Shown piece after piece: positions 35,691 through 36,591 of a DNA stretch of 36,591 bases. The stretch is from Bacteroidota bacterium (GTDB taxonomy: Bacteria; Bacteroidota; Bacteroidia; Chitinophagales; Chitinophagaceae), in assembly GCA_013289015.1 (NCBI GenBank), contig JABDAV010000025.1, positions 1-36,591 of the forward strand, in the 5' to 3' direction. Numbering within the stretch: the first letter of the stretch is position 1; each line of letters begins with the position of its first letter. Under the pieces are notes generated by a model that did no database searches, was not told the origin of the DNA, and was given only the letters and a program-made list of their open reading frames with translations. A program made the position numbers and the translations under genes.

Positions 35691-36591
35691 TGCAGCCGGT
35701 GAATTACAACGGAGGTGTGCCTTCAAAACCAACAACAATTGCAAGGATCGCCGGTTACACTTTTGAAAAAACAGATAAGTTCCTGGATAAACTGGGCAAG
35801 CCTGTTGGTATAAAAAGTTATCGTCCTTATCATTCTGTTGGCGAAGATTTTTTACAAAATTATTTGGGCATGATTGGTTTGCCGATGAATATGGAGCCTG
35901 AGTTTCCATCAGCAGACAGTATAATATTATTGACTGAAGAAGCAGCTTTTGATAATGCTATTGTTGATAAAATAAAAAAGCAATTAACAGAAGGTAAAAC
36001 GGTGATCATTACATCAGGATTGCTGAAAGATTTACAGGATAAAGGTTTGAATGATATTGCAGAATTGCGTTACACAGACCGCAAAGCAATTGTGCAGGAC
36101 TACACCGCAGGAACATTTCAACTTATTCATGCCGATAAACCGATACTCATTCCGCAGATAGAATATCTTACCAATGATTCATGGGAGATTGTTTCAGGAA
36201 TTAACGGCTCAGACGGTTGGCCAATTTTACATGAAGCGGATTATTCAAAAGGGCATTTATATATACTCACTATACCTGATAATTTTTCTGACTTGTACAA
36301 CCTACCTGCAGAAGCCTTAAATAAAATAAGAGAAGCGATGGGTGCACAATTGCCTGTTCAGATAGAAGGACCTTCAGGCATAAGCTTGTTTGTATATGAT
36401 AACAATACCTGTATTGTAGAATCATTTCTTGATAAAGAAACATCCATAAATATTGTTACGCCTGCGCAGTTTACTAAGATCAATGATTTAGTTAATGGCG
36501 CACAATTTATTGGTGAGCTGAGAAAGCCGCGCTTCAGTTATATTGAAAAAAACAAAAAAGATAAAAGCATTTTTGCCATCAACATCAAGCC
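35666..36591 (+). CDS. 3' part of the same secreted protein, running off the window
   Basis: In the next frame the sequence reads TSFDYDEMMQPVNYNGGVPSK and stays open to the window edge (about 308 codons). It joins the 5' part if one base is restored near 35664, giving WQGN-x-TSFDYDEMM. The continuation includes ESIILLTEEAAFDN-like text around an IILLTEEAAF stretch and ITSGLLKDLQDKGLNDIAEL, probably a Rossmann-like or beta-sandwich accessory domain such as the trimerisation domains of some sugar hydrolases. A Met at 35687 could start a separate protein, but the lack of a signal peptide and the neat join argue for one broken gene. Confidence 0.72.

Overview
The window reads as chromosome of a Bacteroidota member, most likely Chitinophagaceae or a close relative. 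The support is a SusC/SusD pair under FecI/FecR-type control, Bacteroidota-type promoter elements, A/T-rich DNA, and best-remembered protein resemblances to Chitinophaga/Niastella-like genomes. I recognise no RNA gene, CRISPR array or transposase gene. Assignments rest on reading motifs, not on database searches.

Layout. (1) 1-507: the 3' end of a DUF1080 (3-keto-disaccharide hydrolase-like) gene, converging on an ECF sigma gene across four small palindromes. (2) 710-10992: a glycan or organic-nutrient uptake locus: divergent ECF sigma, FecR anti-sigma, SusC transducer with STN domain, SusD lipoprotein, then a large VCBS/ASPIC-UnbV lipoprotein behind a strong terminator. (3) 11068-14917: a DUF4342 protein, acetate kinase and phosphoketolase; a perfect 10-bp inverted repeat covers the ackA start codon. 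(4) 15046-15294: a small Thr/Ser/Gly-rich lipoprotein. (5) 15662-19194: ribokinase, secreted ADP-ribosylglycohydrolase-family enzyme and a GRP-type sugar transporter, which look like a ribose-salvage unit that could feed the phosphoketolase shunt. (6) 25439-19393 (minus strand): GbsR/MarR-like regulator, small secreted protein, TolC, HlyD/EmrA, MFS/EmrB and a tandem universal stress protein, a tripartite efflux operon with repeated GTTC/GAAC half-sites around the regulator promoter. (7) 26011-34615: an L-rhamnose block: acetylesterase-like hydrolase, a damaged L-lactate dehydrogenase, RhaT, a RhaE-RhaW fusion, RhaI and RhaB. Together they would take rhamnose to DHAP and L-lactate. (8) 34749 to the edge: a secreted protein of unknown function, probably a TIM-barrel glycosidase-like enzyme, with a frameshift.

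The most unusual part is the rhamnose block. Every gap from rhaT to rhaB holds a palindromic repeat. Related GC-rich palindromes (CCCCTTTAGGGG core) also lie in frame inside the coding regions of rhaEW (three) and rhaI (one), resembling the protein-coding palindromic elements of Rickettsia. A frameshifted GxxExxY (PD-(D/E)XK) gene sits between rhaEW and rhaI, flanked by a 19-bp direct repeat that comes from the same hairpin family.

Caveat: four genes show apparent single-base indels (hlyD, the lactate dehydrogenase, GxxExxY, and the last gene). That many in 36 kb may mean residual sequencing error rather than biology, so each pseudogene call needs read-level confirmation.
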